A stretch of DNA of 64,000 nt, from positions 372,001 to 436,000 of the forward strand of contig JAHCAL010000001.1 of assembly GCA_019634925.1 (NCBI GenBank), read 5' to 3'. The translations under genes and the position numbers were made by a program. Below the pieces are notes generated by a model. The model was given only the letters and a program-made list of their open reading frames with translations, was not told the DNA's origin and did no database searches. Source of the DNA: Pseudomonadales bacterium (GTDB taxonomy: Bacteria; Pseudomonadota; Gammaproteobacteria; Pseudomonadales; Azotimanducaceae). Positions 16,794-29,801 of the stretch are shown here, in pieces (the first letter of the stretch is position 1; each line of letters begins with the position of its first letter).

Positions 16794-16978
16794 TGCCGCT
16801 CGCCGTCGACACCAGTGTTGTCGCCGCCGCGCTGTTCGATGAGCCGCAACGACTCGATTCGTCCGAGGCGCTGGACGGTGCCGAGGCGCACACGCCCGAT
16901 CTGCTCGACCACGAACTCGTCAGCATCGCGTTGCAGAAGCAGCGCGCGGGACTGGGTGATGCGGTGCGGGATTCCTGA
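16794..16978 (+). pseudogene. PIN-domain (VapC-like) toxin remnant
   Basis: About 60 residues in an open frame that begins upstream at 16628. VDTSVVAAALFDE carries the first PIN Asp, and HTPDLLDHELVSIALQK matches the second conserved acidic helix. The frame stops soon after, lacking the C-terminal half of the domain. The upstream residues (ERRARRIETRSDLPLA) could be an antitoxin remnant but I cannot place them. The fragment overlaps the kinase pseudogene region and lies just before the polyamine operon. Confidence 0.5.
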
Positions 16979-17059
16979 GCCAGGCGGCCCACGCGATTGC
17001 ACCCGTCATGCCGGGTCCGTAACCTGTCGCCCTTCACGCAAGCGACCGGGAGGTACCCG

Positions 17060-18031
17060 ATGACCACCGTGAAGGCGTTCATCGAACGGCACTATCGTCA
17101 TTTCAACGCAGCCGTCGTGGTCGACGCGGCGCAAGGCTACGCCGCGCACCTGGCAGGGGGCGGGCGGATGATGGTGACGCTCGCCGGTGCCATGAGCACG
17201 GCCGAACTCGGGCTCTCGCTCGCCGAGATGATCCGCCGCGACAAGGTGCACGCCATCTCCTGCACCGGCGCGAATCTCGAGGAGGACCTCTTCAACCTGG
17301 TGGCGCACGATCACTACGTGCGGGTGCCGAACTACCGGTCGCTGACCGTCGCGGACGAGGAAGCGCTGCTCGCGCGGCACCTGAACCGCGTGACGGATAC
17401 CTGCATCCCCGAGGAAGAAGCGATCCGCCGCATCGAGCAGGTGATCCTCGACGAATGGCAGGCGGCAGATCGTGCCGGCGAGCGCTTTTTTCCGCACGAG
17501 TTCATGTACCGCGTGCTGCGCTCCGGCCGGCTCGCGCACCACTTCCAGATCGATCCCGCCGATTCCTGGCTGGTCGCGGCCTGCGAGAAGAACCTGCCGA
17601 TCATCGTGCCGGGCTGGGAGGATTCCACGCTCGGCAACATCTTCGCCGCGCACGTGATCAAGGGCGACATCGGCAACGTGCACACGGTGCGGACCGGTAT
17701 CGAGTACATGATCGAACTCTCTGCGTGGTACCGTCGGGTGACCGCGGATTCGACCGTCGGCTTCTTCCAGATCGGCGGCGGCATCGCCGGCGATTTCCCG
17801 ATCTGCGTGGTGCCCATGCTGGCGCAGGACCTGCTCATGCAGGACATCCCGCTCTGGGCGTACTTCTGCCAGATCAGCGATTCGACGACCAGCTACGGTT
17901 CCTACTCCGGCGCGGTGCCGAACGAAAAGATCACCTGGGGCAAGCTCGGCGCCGCGACTCCGAGCTACATCATCGAGTCGGACGCCACCATCGTGGCGCC
18001 GCTGATCTTCGCCTGGCTGCTGGACCTCTGA
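17060..18031 (+). CDS. Deoxyhypusine synthase family protein (possible homospermidine/spermidine-forming enzyme)
   Basis: 323 residues; GGGAGG lies 6 bases before ATG 17060. The fold markers of deoxyhypusine synthase are present: the AGAMSTAELG NAD-binding segment, SCTGANLEEDLFN, a PGWEDSTLGN loop, QIGGGIAGDF and the WGKLG motif near the C-terminus, whose Lys295 aligns with the eukaryotic catalytic lysine that forms the enzyme-aminobutyl intermediate. Bacteria lack eIF5A, so the acceptor is more likely a free diamine, giving homospermidine or a related triamine. The one-base overlap with speA and the following amidase support a polyamine role. The exact product is inference. Confidence 0.85.
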   Translation: MTTVKAFIERHYRHFNAAVVVDAAQGYAAHLAGGGRMMVTLAGAMSTAELGLSLAEMIRRDKVHAISCTGANLEEDLFNLVAHDHYVRVPNYRSLTVADEEALLARHLNRVTDTCIPEEEAIRRIEQVILDEWQAADRAGERFFPHEFMYRVLRSGRLAHHFQIDPADSWLVAACEKNLPIIVPGWEDSTLGNIFAAHVIKGDIGNVHTVRTGIEYMIELSAWYRRVTADSTVGFFQIGGGIAGDFPICVVPMLAQDLLMQDIPLWAYFCQISDSTTSYGSYSGAVPNEKITWGKLGAATPSYIIESDATIVAPLIFAWLLDL

Positions 18032-19986
18032 TGGACACGACTAAAGACCCGCTGCCACCGTGGAGCGCCGCCGATGCGCAGGCGCTCTACGCCATGGACG
18101 TCTGGGCGGATGGCTTCTTCTTCGTCAACGCGGCGGGCAACGTCGCCGCGCGGCCGCTGCACGACTCGAAACTCGCCATCGATCTCACCGCGGTGATCGA
18201 GGCGGCGAAGGCGGAGGGTGCCACGCTGCCGCTGCTGATCCGCTTCCAGGACGTGCTCGAGGCGCGAGTCAAACGCCTGAACGAGGCGTTTGCCGGCGCC
18301 ATCGCTGCGGCAAGCTACGGAAGTCGTTACCAGGGCGTGTACCCGATCAAGGTGAACCAGCTGCATGAAGTGGTCGAGGAAGTGCTGGAGGCCGGTGCGC
18401 CGTACGACCTCGGCCTCGAGTGCGGCTCGAAGCCGGAGCTGGTCGCGGCGCTGTCGCTGATCGGAACCGACCGGCTGCTCATCTGCAACGGCGTGAAGGA
18501 TCACGTCATGCTCTCGCTGATGCTGAACGCACAGCAGCTGGGCCAGCAGGTGCTGCCGGTGATCGAGAAGTACTCCGAATACGACCAGCTCATGATCCTC
18601 GGCGACCAGCGCCAGGTCGTGCCGCGCCTTGCGGTGCGGGTGAAGCTCGCGACGCGCGGTTCCGGCCGCTGGTTCGAGTCGGGCGGTTCGCGTTCCAAGT
18701 TCGGGCTCACCGTTCCCGAACTGGTGCGGCTGGTCAAGGACCTGGAGCGGCGTGGCAGCGCCGAACGCCTCGAGCTGCTGCACTTTCACCTCGGCAGCCA
18801 GATCTCGGACATCCAGGTGCTGAAGAGCGCGGTCAAGGAGATGACCCAGATATACGCCGACCTGCGCCAGCGCGGCGTGGGCGTGCGTTACCTGGATGTG
18901 GGCGGCGGGCTCGGCGTGAACTACGGCGGCGACTACGGCAGCGCGGAATCGGCCATCAACTACGGGCTGACCGAGTATGCGAACGCGGTGGTCTACGCGG
19001 TGCAGGAGATCTGCGACGCGCGCGGCGTGCCGGAGCCGGTGCTGCTCTCGGAGAGCGGCCGTGCGATCACCGCTCATCACTCGGTGCTGGTGGTGCCGGT
19101 GCTCGGCGTGCATCGGCCGGACGCGCCGTATCCGGTCGAGGCCGGGCCGGAACCTGCGCCCGTGGTGACCAGGCTGCAGACGACGCTCGAGGAATCGCGC
19201 GAGGCATCGGGACTCGGCGCGTTGCTCGAGGCGTTCCACGACGCGCAGGAAGCGCGCGAGGAAGCCGAGCAGCTGTTGCGGCTCGGCTATCTCGACGTCG
19301 AGTCCTTCGCGCAGGCGGAAAGCCTGTACTGGAGCAGCTGCCGGGCGGTGCTGTCACGTCTGCAGGCGCTCGACCTGCACCCGCCGCCGCAGGAGCAGCT
19401 GCAGCTCGAGGATCTGCTGACCGACGTCTACCTGTGCGATTTTTCGGTGTTCCACTCGATCATCGACCACTGGGCGATCGGCCAGATGTTTCCGGTCATG
19501 CCGCTGCACCGGCTGACCGAACCGCCGCGCCAGCGCGCGCAGGTGGTGGATCTCACCTGCGACTCGGACGGCAAGGTCAGCCAGTACGTGCGCGCCAATG
19601 GCTCGTCGGAGTGGCTGCCGCTGCATCGCTTCACGGCGGGCGAGCCTTACTACCTCGGCTTTTTCCTGGTCGGGGCGTACCAGGAAATCCTCGGCGACTC
19701 GCACAACCTGTTCGGCCGCGTGGCGGAAGTGCACGTCTACGGCAGCGCCGACGAGCCGGAGAATTTCTGGATCGAAAAGGTGATCCCCGGCATCACCGTG
19801 CGCGACATGCTGGCGCAGGTGCAGTACTTTCCCAACGAGCTCAACCGGCGCATGTCCGAGATGGTCAAGCGCAAGATCGAGAGCGGTGCGGTAAAGCCGA
19901 ATGAAGGCATGCGGATCCTCAACCAGTACATGCGCGTGTTCGACGAGAACACCTATTGCGACATCAAGGTGCTGCATCGTGACTGA
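18031..19986 (+). CDS. speA: Biosynthetic arginine decarboxylase
   Basis: 651 residues, the usual length for SpeA. PLP-dependent alanine-racemase-fold enzyme converting arginine to agmatine. The PLP lysine is K107 in VYPIKVNQ; the FHLGSQISD strand, the DVGGGLGVNY motif binding the cofactor phosphate, and the SESGRAITAHH motif are intact; the C-terminal beta domain includes TCDSDGK and the HNLFGRV segment. The start overlaps the upstream stop by one base (TGATG), so it is translationally coupled to the deoxyhypusine synthase-like gene. Confidence 0.95.
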   Translation: MDTTKDPLPPWSAADAQALYAMDVWADGFFFVNAAGNVAARPLHDSKLAIDLTAVIEAAKAEGATLPLLIRFQDVLEARVKRLNEAFAGAIAAASYGSRYQGVYPIKVNQLHEVVEEVLEAGAPYDLGLECGSKPELVAALSLIGTDRLLICNGVKDHVMLSLMLNAQQLGQQVLPVIEKYSEYDQLMILGDQRQVVPRLAVRVKLATRGSGRWFESGGSRSKFGLTVPELVRLVKDLERRGSAERLELLHFHLGSQISDIQVLKSAVKEMTQIYADLRQRGVGVRYLDVGGGLGVNYGGDYGSAESAINYGLTEYANAVVYAVQEICDARGVPEPVLLSESGRAITAHHSVLVVPVLGVHRPDAPYPVEAGPEPAPVVTRLQTTLEESREASGLGALLEAFHDAQEAREEAEQLLRLGYLDVESFAQAESLYWSSCRAVLSRLQALDLHPPPQEQLQLEDLLTDVYLCDFSVFHSIIDHWAIGQMFPVMPLHRLTEPPRQRAQVVDLTCDSDGKVSQYVRANGSSEWLPLHRFTAGEPYYLGFFLVGAYQEILGDSHNLFGRVAEVHVYGSADEPENFWIEKVIPGITVRDMLAQVQYFPNELNRRMSEMVKRKIESGAVKPNEGMRILNQYMRVFDENTYCDIKVLHRD

Positions 19987-20869
19987 CGCACGGACGGTCC
20001 GGCTCGCGGTGGTGCAGATGGCCATGGCGGAAGAGCCATCGGTGAACGACGAATGTGCCGAGCGGCTGATCCGGGAAGCCGCGGCTGCCGGTGCGGAACT
20101 GGTCGTGCTGCCGGAGCTGTTCCGGTTCTGGTATTTCTGCCAGCGCGAGGACTATGCGAAGTTCGATCTGGCAGAACCGGTGCCCGGTCCCTCCACCGAG
20201 CGGTTTGCGGCGCTGGCCCGCGAACTCGGCGTCGCGCTGGTGCTGTCGCTGTTCGAAGAACGCGCCGCGGGCCTCTATCACAATACCGCGGCGGTCCTCG
20301 ATGCCGACGGCCGGTACGTCGGCAAGTACCGCAAGATGCACATCCCCGACGATCCGCGCTATTACGAGAAGTTCTACTTCACGCCCGGCGATCTCGGTTT
20401 CCGGGTGTTCGACGTGGCGGGCCTGCGACTCGGCGTGCTGGTCTGCTGGGACCAGTGGTACCCGGAGGCGGCCCGGCTGACCGCGCTCATGGGTGCGGAC
20501 GTGCTCGTCTATCCCACCGCCATCGGTTGGCACCCGGAAGAGCGGGATGAAGCCGGCGCGGCGCAGCGCGAAGCCTGGGAGACCATCCAGCGCAGCCACG
20601 CCATCGCCAACGGCTGCTATGTGGCGGCGGCCAACCGGTTCGGCTTCGAACCCGAACCGGGCGGGCCGGGCGGGCTCGAGTTCTGGGGCAGCAGTTTCTT
20701 GTTCGGCCCGGATGGCGTGCCGCTGGCACGTGCAGGCTCGGACGGAGAAGCCGTGCTGCTGGTCGACGTGGATCGGGCGCGCATGCGCCGGCAGCGCCAG
20801 GGCTGGCCGTTCCTGCGCGACCGGCGCATCGACGCCTATGGGGCGCTCGATCGGCGCTTTATCGATTGA
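19979..20869 (+). CDS. aguB: N-carbamoylputrescine amidase
   Basis: 296 residues, nitrilase superfamily. Start is a GTG inside the end of speA (8-bp overlap). The Glu-Lys-Cys triad is visible: E46 in VVLPELF, K119 in YRKMHIPD and C156 in VCWDQWYPE. The RKMHIPDD and YYEKFYFTPGD segments are typical of N-carbamoylputrescine amidases, which release putrescine, CO2 and ammonia. With speA this gives the agmatine route to putrescine, but the agmatine deiminase (aguA) that should act in between is not in the window. Confidence 0.92.
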   Translation: MTDARTVRLAVVQMAMAEEPSVNDECAERLIREAAAAGAELVVLPELFRFWYFCQREDYAKFDLAEPVPGPSTERFAALARELGVALVLSLFEERAAGLYHNTAAVLDADGRYVGKYRKMHIPDDPRYYEKFYFTPGDLGFRVFDVAGLRLGVLVCWDQWYPEAARLTALMGADVLVYPTAIGWHPEERDEAGAAQREAWETIQRSHAIANGCYVAAANRFGFEPEPGGPGGLEFWGSSFLFGPDGVPLARAGSDGEAVLLVDVDRARMRRQRQGWPFLRDRRIDAYGALDRRFID

Positions 20870-20893
20870 ACCGGGTGGCGAGCCGGGCCGAAT

Positions 20894-21799
20894 TCAGTTG
20901 GCGAGGTCGAGGAATGCCCGAGTGTGCCGCGCGACCTCGTCGGCAAAGTCCGGTTCGAGGTGGATGTGGTGCGGCCCCGTCATCTCCACGACCGTGAGCG
21001 CGGGATGATGTGCCTGGCGGCGTTCCACCTCGCCGCGGTACCAGCGGTCACCTTCGCGGGCGACCAGCAGGAGCGCGGGCGAAGTGCTGCGCCGCATCAG
21101 TTCGTCGATCTGCTCGGTCGGGATGCGCAACGGCGTGGGGAAGCGGATGCGCGGATCGGTACGCCAGGTATAGCCACCGTCGACCACCTTGTGACCGCGC
21201 TCGACCAGTTCGCGTGCGGCCGCAGCCGACTGGTCGGTCGCCTGGGTGACGCGTTCGACCATGTCTTCGAGCGTCTGGTAGATCGGCGGCCGGCGGTCGG
21301 ATGCTTCCAGCATGCGCAGCACGGCTGCGCGGTTCGAGTCGACGCGTTCGGCGACCGTGGCGCCGCCGGTCGCGACGAAACCGTCGATCAGCACCGCCCG
21401 CAGCACCCGTTCGGGAAACAGGCCAGCCAGTTCGCTCGCGATCCCGGCGCCCATGGAGTGGCCGATCACGTTGAACTGCTTCCAGCCGAGCTGGTCGGCG
21501 ACCGCGAGCACGTCCTGGATGTTCGCGAGCGGGTGGTAGTGCATGCCCGCCGGGCGGTGCGCGGACCAGCCGTGTCCCGCGAAATCGAGCGCAATCAGGT
21601 TGAGCTCGGGCAACTGCGGCGCGAGCCGGTTGAACGAGTTGGCGTTGTCGAGCCAGCCGTGCAGGGCGAACGTCGGCGTGCCGGACGGGTCGCCCCACTG
21701 GCGTGCGGCCAGGGTCAGGCCGAACGCGTCGAACGCACGCTCCAGGGGGGCGTCCGGACGCCGGCCGACGCTGGTCAGTCGCGCGCAACCCTGCGTCAT
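20894..21799 (-). CDS. Alpha/beta-fold hydrolase
   Basis: 301 residues from ATG 21799, chosen over the ATG at 21817 because GGGAG lies 7 bases upstream of it. Oxyanion motif HGW near residue 47, nucleophile elbow GHSMG, an acid in the strand after the cap (LLLVAREGD region), and a C-terminal catalytic His in GPHHIHLEP. Esterase or lipase-like activity on a small ester or lactone is the family expectation. Convergent with the polyamine operon and divergent from the acyl-CoA dehydrogenase. Confidence 0.85.
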   Translation of the reverse strand: MTQGCARLTSVGRRPDAPLERAFDAFGLTLAARQWGDPSGTPTFALHGWLDNANSFNRLAPQLPELNLIALDFAGHGWSAHRPAGMHYHPLANIQDVLAVADQLGWKQFNVIGHSMGAGIASELAGLFPERVLRAVLIDGFVATGGATVAERVDSNRAAVLRMLEASDRRPPIYQTLEDMVERVTQATDQSAAAARELVERGHKVVDGGYTWRTDPRIRFPTPLRIPTEQIDELMRRSTSPALLLVAREGDRWYRGEVERRQAHHPALTVVEMTGPHHIHLEPDFADEVARHTRAFLDLAN

Positions 21800-21972
21800 G
21801 GTGGTCTCCCGGTGCAAAAGCGCGCGATTCTACCCGTCGCCTCACATGGGATTCCACCCGCCGGTCGTGGGGCTGCGTGGATGGACTGTCGGACACGCTT
21901 GGGGCAGTCGCCTTTCGACACTGGTGGATATATTCTTGCGCTCGACGTTCCTTTGGACGTCCGGAGATATTG

Positions 21973-23150
<1,178 letters not shown>

Positions 23151-23154
<4 letters not shown>

Positions 23155-24752
23155 GCGTCGCGCGGTTCGGTCAGTGCGGATCGCGCGCCGTTGCGGGTGC
23201 GTGGCATGCCTCGCCGTGCACCCTCGTGATGCTAGTGTGCAGCGCGCTGCTCGCGGCCTGCGGGCCGGTCGTCGATCGCGACGCGCTCGCCGACCGCACC
23301 ATCCGGTTCGCCACGTACCAGCCGCTCATCACGTTCGACCCTCACCTGTCACCCACGGGCCCTACCGCCAGCACGTACCTGTCGCCGGTGTACGACGGCC
23401 TGACCGCCCCGCACCCCGACAACCCGTACGACGTGCTGCCGGCGCTCGCGACCGAATGGCGCTGGCTCGACGACCGCACCCTGGAGTTCAGGCTGCGCGA
23501 AGGCGTGCGGTTCGTGGACGGTGAGCCATTCAATGCGGATGCGGCGAAGCGCAATCTCGAGCGGATGCTCGCGCTCAATGGGCCGCGCCGGAACACCATG
23601 CGCAGCATCCGCGAAGTGAGCGCGACAGGGCCGTACACGCTGCGGATCGCGCTGTACGACCCCGACCCTACGCTGCTGCGCAATCTGTCCACGGCGCCGG
23701 GCCTGATGGTGAGTCCCGCGGCATTCGACCACGCCGCGCTGGACCTGAATCCGGTCGGCACCGGCCCCTGGATCTATGACGCAGCGGCGTCCGCACCGGG
23801 CGACTACTACCGCTTCCGGGTCAATCCGGATTATTTCGATCCACCCGGCGAGGATTTTGGCGAACTCGAAGTGATCGTGCTGGCGGATGGCCGCACGCGC
23901 CTGTTCAGCGTGATCTCCGGGCAGGCGGACATCGCGATCATCGGGCCACCGGAGGCGGACCACGCGAAGCGGCTGGGGCTCGAGCTGGCGCGGCGCGCCA
24001 ATCGCTGGATGGGCATGACGATCCTCGATCGCCGCGGCGAACTGGTTCCTGAACTGGCTGACGTGCGGGTGCGCCAGGCGCTCGCCTTCGCGGTGGACCG
24101 GCAGGCCATCGCGGATGCGGTCTACTTCGGCTATGCGAGCCCGGCGGTACAGCCGATGGCGCCGGGGCTCGGATACGTTCCTGAGCTCGATGACTACTAT
24201 CGATACGATCCGGAGCGTGCCCGGGCGTTGCTGCGCGAGGCGGGCGTCGAGGGATTCAGCTTCGAAGTACCGGTCGGTTCGGCCGGCAGCCCGGACTACG
24301 AGGCGATCCAGCACTACCTGCGCCAGGTCGGCATCGACATGCGCCTGGTGGTGATGGAGTCCGGCGCCTATACCGCGGCGGCCATGGCGCGCACGTTCCC
24401 GGTCAATACCATCGGGTATCCGAACTACGACCCTGATTCAAGGCACCTCGCGATCTGGCATACCCAGTCGGCCTTCAACCCGTTCCGCATCGAAAGCGCG
24501 CGCATCAACGAGCTGGCGGACGAAGCACGTTTCAGCCTCGACCCGGAACTGCGCGCTCGCAATTACCGCGAGTACTTCGACATTCTCGGGCGCGAGGTGT
24601 ATTCGGTGGTCTACCTGCACGTGGACGATCTCGCCGTCTACGACGACCGCAAGCTGCAGGGCGTCAGACTCGGCGCCTACATCGATCCGGCGCTGCGTGA
24701 TATCCGTCTGCGGCGTACCACGGATTGTCCGGACGGGAGTGCGGCATGCTGA
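23151..24752 (+). CDS. Oligopeptide-type ABC transporter substrate-binding lipoprotein
   Basis: 533 residues, GTG start overlapping the upstream stop. Lipoprotein signal with lipobox LLAAC. The SBP_bac_5 fold is recognisable from ATYQPLITFDPHLSP near the N-terminus, the LRLREGVRFVDGEPFNAD-like block, NPVGTGPW, and VRQALAFAVDRQAI. Binds the ligand in the periplasm and delivers it to the permeases encoded next. The ligand may be a peptide, glutathione or another compound; the neighbouring acyl-CoA dehydrogenase, GST-like and dioxygenase genes hint at a xenobiotic or sulfur-containing ligand, which is inference. Confidence 0.88.
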
Positions 24753-25686
24753 GACTGATCGTGTCGCGGATCGTCGGGCTGGTGCCGCTGCTGCTGATAG
24801 TGTCGATCCTGACCTTCGGCATGCTGCACCTGGTGCCGGGCGACGTCCGGGAGCGGATTCTCGGCTTCGAAGCCACCCCCGAGCAGTACGAGGCGCTCGG
24901 CCGGCAGCTCGGCCTCGACCAGCCGTTCCTGGTGCAGTACGGCCGCTGGCTCGGCCGGGCGCTGCAGGGCGATCTCGGCACCTCGTATTTCAACAGCCAG
25001 AAGGTCACGGACGCCGTGCTGGGCGCGTTGCCCGTCACGCTCTCGCTCACCTTCGGCGGCATGCTGGTCGCGCTCGCGATCGGCGTGCCGGCCGGTGTCT
25101 GGGCGGGGCTCAATCGAGGCGGGCGGGTGGACCGGATCGCCATGTTCATGGCCACGGTCGGCCAGGCGCTGCCCAATTTCTGGATCGCCATGCTGCTGCT
25201 GATACCGTTCGCGATCTGGTGGCAGCTGGTGCCCGCGACCGGCTTCACGTCGCCTGCCGAGAGCATCGGCGACTGGCTGCGCAGCATCCTGCTCGCCTGT
25301 ATCGCGCTCGGCACGTCGGCGAGCGCCGCGCTCGCACGGCAGACCCGCGGTGCGATGATCGACGTACTGCAGCGCGACTTCATCAGGACGGCGCGCGCCA
25401 AGGGTCTGTCGCGGACGTCGATTACCTACAAACATGCGCTGAAGAACGCGGCGGTGCCGGTCATCACCACGATCGGCTTCCAGGTGAACGCACTCCTTTC
25501 CGGCGCGCTGATCGTCGAACAGGTGTTCGGCCTGCGCGGCGTGGGCTCGCTGGTCATCGAGTCGGTGCGCACGCAGAACATTCCCATGGTGCAGGGCGTG
25601 GTGATCCTCGGCACGCTGGTGATCGTCTCGGTGAACGTGCTGGTCGACATCGCCTACGGCTGGGTCAATCCGCGGGTGCGCGCGTC

Positions 25687-25690
<4 letters not shown>
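24746..25690 (+). CDS. ABC transporter permease, DppB type
   Basis: 314 residues from ATG 24746, inside the end of the binding-protein gene. Six membrane helices, an N-terminal FGMLHLVPGD segment, and the EAA coupling loop region RTARAKGLS(R)TSITYKHALKNA that contacts the ATPase. Forms the heterodimeric channel with the permease half of the next protein. The stop overlaps the next GTG (GTGA). Confidence 0.9.
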
Positions 25691-27722
<2,032 letters not shown>

Positions 27723-27726
<4 letters not shown>

Positions 27727-28742
27727 GCGTGCTGCTCGACGTCGCCGACCTGCACGTGCACTTCACCTTGCGGCGCGGTCTGTTCGGCCAGGAGAAGGTC
27801 ATCGTGCGGGCGGTGAACGGCGTGTCGTTCATGCTGCAGCCGGGCGAGACGCTCGGCATCGTCGGCGAATCGGGATCCGGCAAGTCGACGCTCGGCCGCG
27901 CGCTCCTGCGGCTCGTGCCGGCGACGTCCGGCAACATGCGTCTCGACGGTCGGGAGATCACGAAGCTGCGCGGACGCATGCTCGAGTTCCGGCGCGACGT
28001 GCAGGTCGTGTTCCAGGATCCATACTCGTCGCTCAATCCGGCGATGGTCGTCGCCGACATCATCGGCGAGCCGCTCACGCTGCATCACGGTATGCGCGGC
28101 GCGGCGCGCGACGCGCGGGTCGGCGATCTGCTGGAGCAGGTCGGTCTCGGGCGCCACCAGCTCGAGCGGTATCCCTCGGAGTTCTCCGGCGGGCAGCGCC
28201 AGCGCCTGGCGATCGCGCGGGCGCTCGCGTCCGAGCCGCGCGTGATCGTCTGCGACGAGGCGGTGAGCGCGCTCGACGTCTCCACCCAGAGCCAGGTCAT
28301 CAACCTGCTCGAGGACCTGCAGGCGCAGACTCGGGTTGCGTACCTGTTCATCGCGCACGATCTCGCCGTCGTGCGGCACATCAGCCATCGGACCGGCGTC
28401 ATGTATCTCGGGCGGATGATGGAACTCGGGCCGACCGAGCGGCTGTTCGAGGCGCCGGCGCATCCGTATACCCGCAAACTCCTCGATGCCGTGCCGGTGC
28501 TCGATCCGGCGGTACAGAAACGCCGCAAGGCGGCACGGCGCAATCTACCGGTGGTGGAACTGCCCACGCCGACGCGGCTGCCGGCGGGGTGCGTCTTCCA
28601 CACCCGCTGCCCGCACGTGATGGACGTCTGCCGGCACGAGGTGCCCGAGCCTGTGCCGGTGCAGGGCGGCGGCTGGGTAGCCTGCCATCTGCAGAGCAGC
28701 GGTCCGAAGCTCGCCGGCCGCCCGCTCGACGCGCTGGGGTGA
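27723..28742 (+). CDS. ABC transporter ATP-binding protein, DppF type
   Basis: 339 residues. Walker A GESGSGKS, Q-loop VFQDPYSSLNP, signature FSGGQRQR, Walker B VIVCDEAVSALD and H-loop FIAHDLA; the C-terminal oligopeptide-transporter domain carries VFHTRCPHVMDVC with cysteines that in relatives can bind an iron-sulfur cluster. It completes the importer as the second ATPase. Confidence 0.92.
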
Positions 28743-28793
28743 CGGCGCGCGCCGTATCGGCCCATAATCGGGCGGTCTGAGGGGGAGGATCCG

Positions 28794-29801
28794 ATGGCCA
28801 TTCCGGCACCTGAAACCGGTTACGTCCTGTACGGCGGGGAGCTCAGTTACTTCACCCGCAAGCTCGAAGCGGCCATGATCTTCTACGGTGCGCCGTTCGA
28901 GCGCCGTGACAAGGACCCGGACATCGCGCCCGAGATCGAAGCGCGTGCCGGCACCCATCAGATTCCGGTGCTGCATACGCCGGAGAACTGGATGATCGCC
29001 GACACCACGCCGATGATGCGTATGCTGGACGGGCGGTTTCCGTCGCGGCGCATGTTCCCTGAAGGCCCCACGGGCATCCTGGTGCAGATCGTCGAGGAGT
29101 TCTTCGACGAATGGGTGGCGCGCACCATGGTGCACTACCGCTGGCATTACCCGGACAGCGCGCTGTTCGCCTCGCTCAGGATCGCGCGTGGCCATGCCGA
29201 GATCGCCGAGCGAGTGCGCGGCTGGGGTCCGCGGGCGTGCCGGGCCACGGGCACCGAGTCGCCGCATCAGCAGGCGCAGGCGGAACTCGAGTACCGGCGC
29301 ATGCTCGATGCGATGGAAGCGCAGTTCGCCGAGACCCGCTACCTGATGGGCGACCGGCCGACCGCGGTTGATTGCATCGTGCTGGGTGGATTGCGCGCAC
29401 ATACCTGGATGGATCCGGATCCCAAGCGTGTGGTGGCGGGTTACCCGAAAGTGATCGAGTGGTGCGAACGGGCGGCCGATCGCTGGGACGGGACGGGCGA
29501 ACTGCCGAGTTTCCCGGAGTCCACCGGGTTCGGCCGCGTGGTGCTCGCGGAAATGGCAGGCAGCTACCGGTCATTCGTGCTGGCCAACGGCGCAGCCATG
29601 GCAGCCGGTGCGAAGGCCTGCACGGCGGAAGTATACGGCGAGCCGGTGAGTTTCCTGGTGCGGCCGTATCCGGAACGGTCGCGGCGCATGATCGCGGATG
29701 CGATCGACGGCACCTGTTCGGCGGTCGAGCAGCGCCGGGTGCACGACTGGCTCGTGGGCCTCGGGCTCGACGAGTGTTTTTCCGGCGGGAGCGGGCAATG
29801 A
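28794..29801 (+). CDS. Glutathione S-transferase-like protein
   Basis: 335 residues, GGGGGAGG 6 bases before ATG 28794. The N-terminal thioredoxin-like domain has YVLYGGELSYFTRKLEAAM, where a Ser/Tyr would hold the glutathione thiolate, and the cis-proline motif HQIPVLHTPENW followed by the IADTTPMMRML segment. A helical C-terminal domain follows (from about 90), with YLMGDRPTAVDC as the capping motif. The C-terminal ~80 residues extend beyond a normal GST (about 220). A 51-bp gap separates it from the ABC genes; the next gene overlaps by ATGA. Confidence 0.75.
   Translation: MAIPAPETGYVLYGGELSYFTRKLEAAMIFYGAPFERRDKDPDIAPEIEARAGTHQIPVLHTPENWMIADTTPMMRMLDGRFPSRRMFPEGPTGILVQIVEEFFDEWVARTMVHYRWHYPDSALFASLRIARGHAEIAERVRGWGPRACRATGTESPHQQAQAELEYRRMLDAMEAQFAETRYLMGDRPTAVDCIVLGGLRAHTWMDPDPKRVVAGYPKVIEWCERAADRWDGTGELPSFPESTGFGRVVLAEMAGSYRSFVLANGAAMAAGAKACTAEVYGEPVSFLVRPYPERSRRMIADAIDGTCSAVEQRRVHDWLVGLGLDECFSGGSGQ

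Noticed and set aside
28743..28793. CATAAT as a -10 box for an internal promoter before the GST-like gene
   Set aside because: No matching -35 box at the right distance; the gap is short enough for operon read-through.
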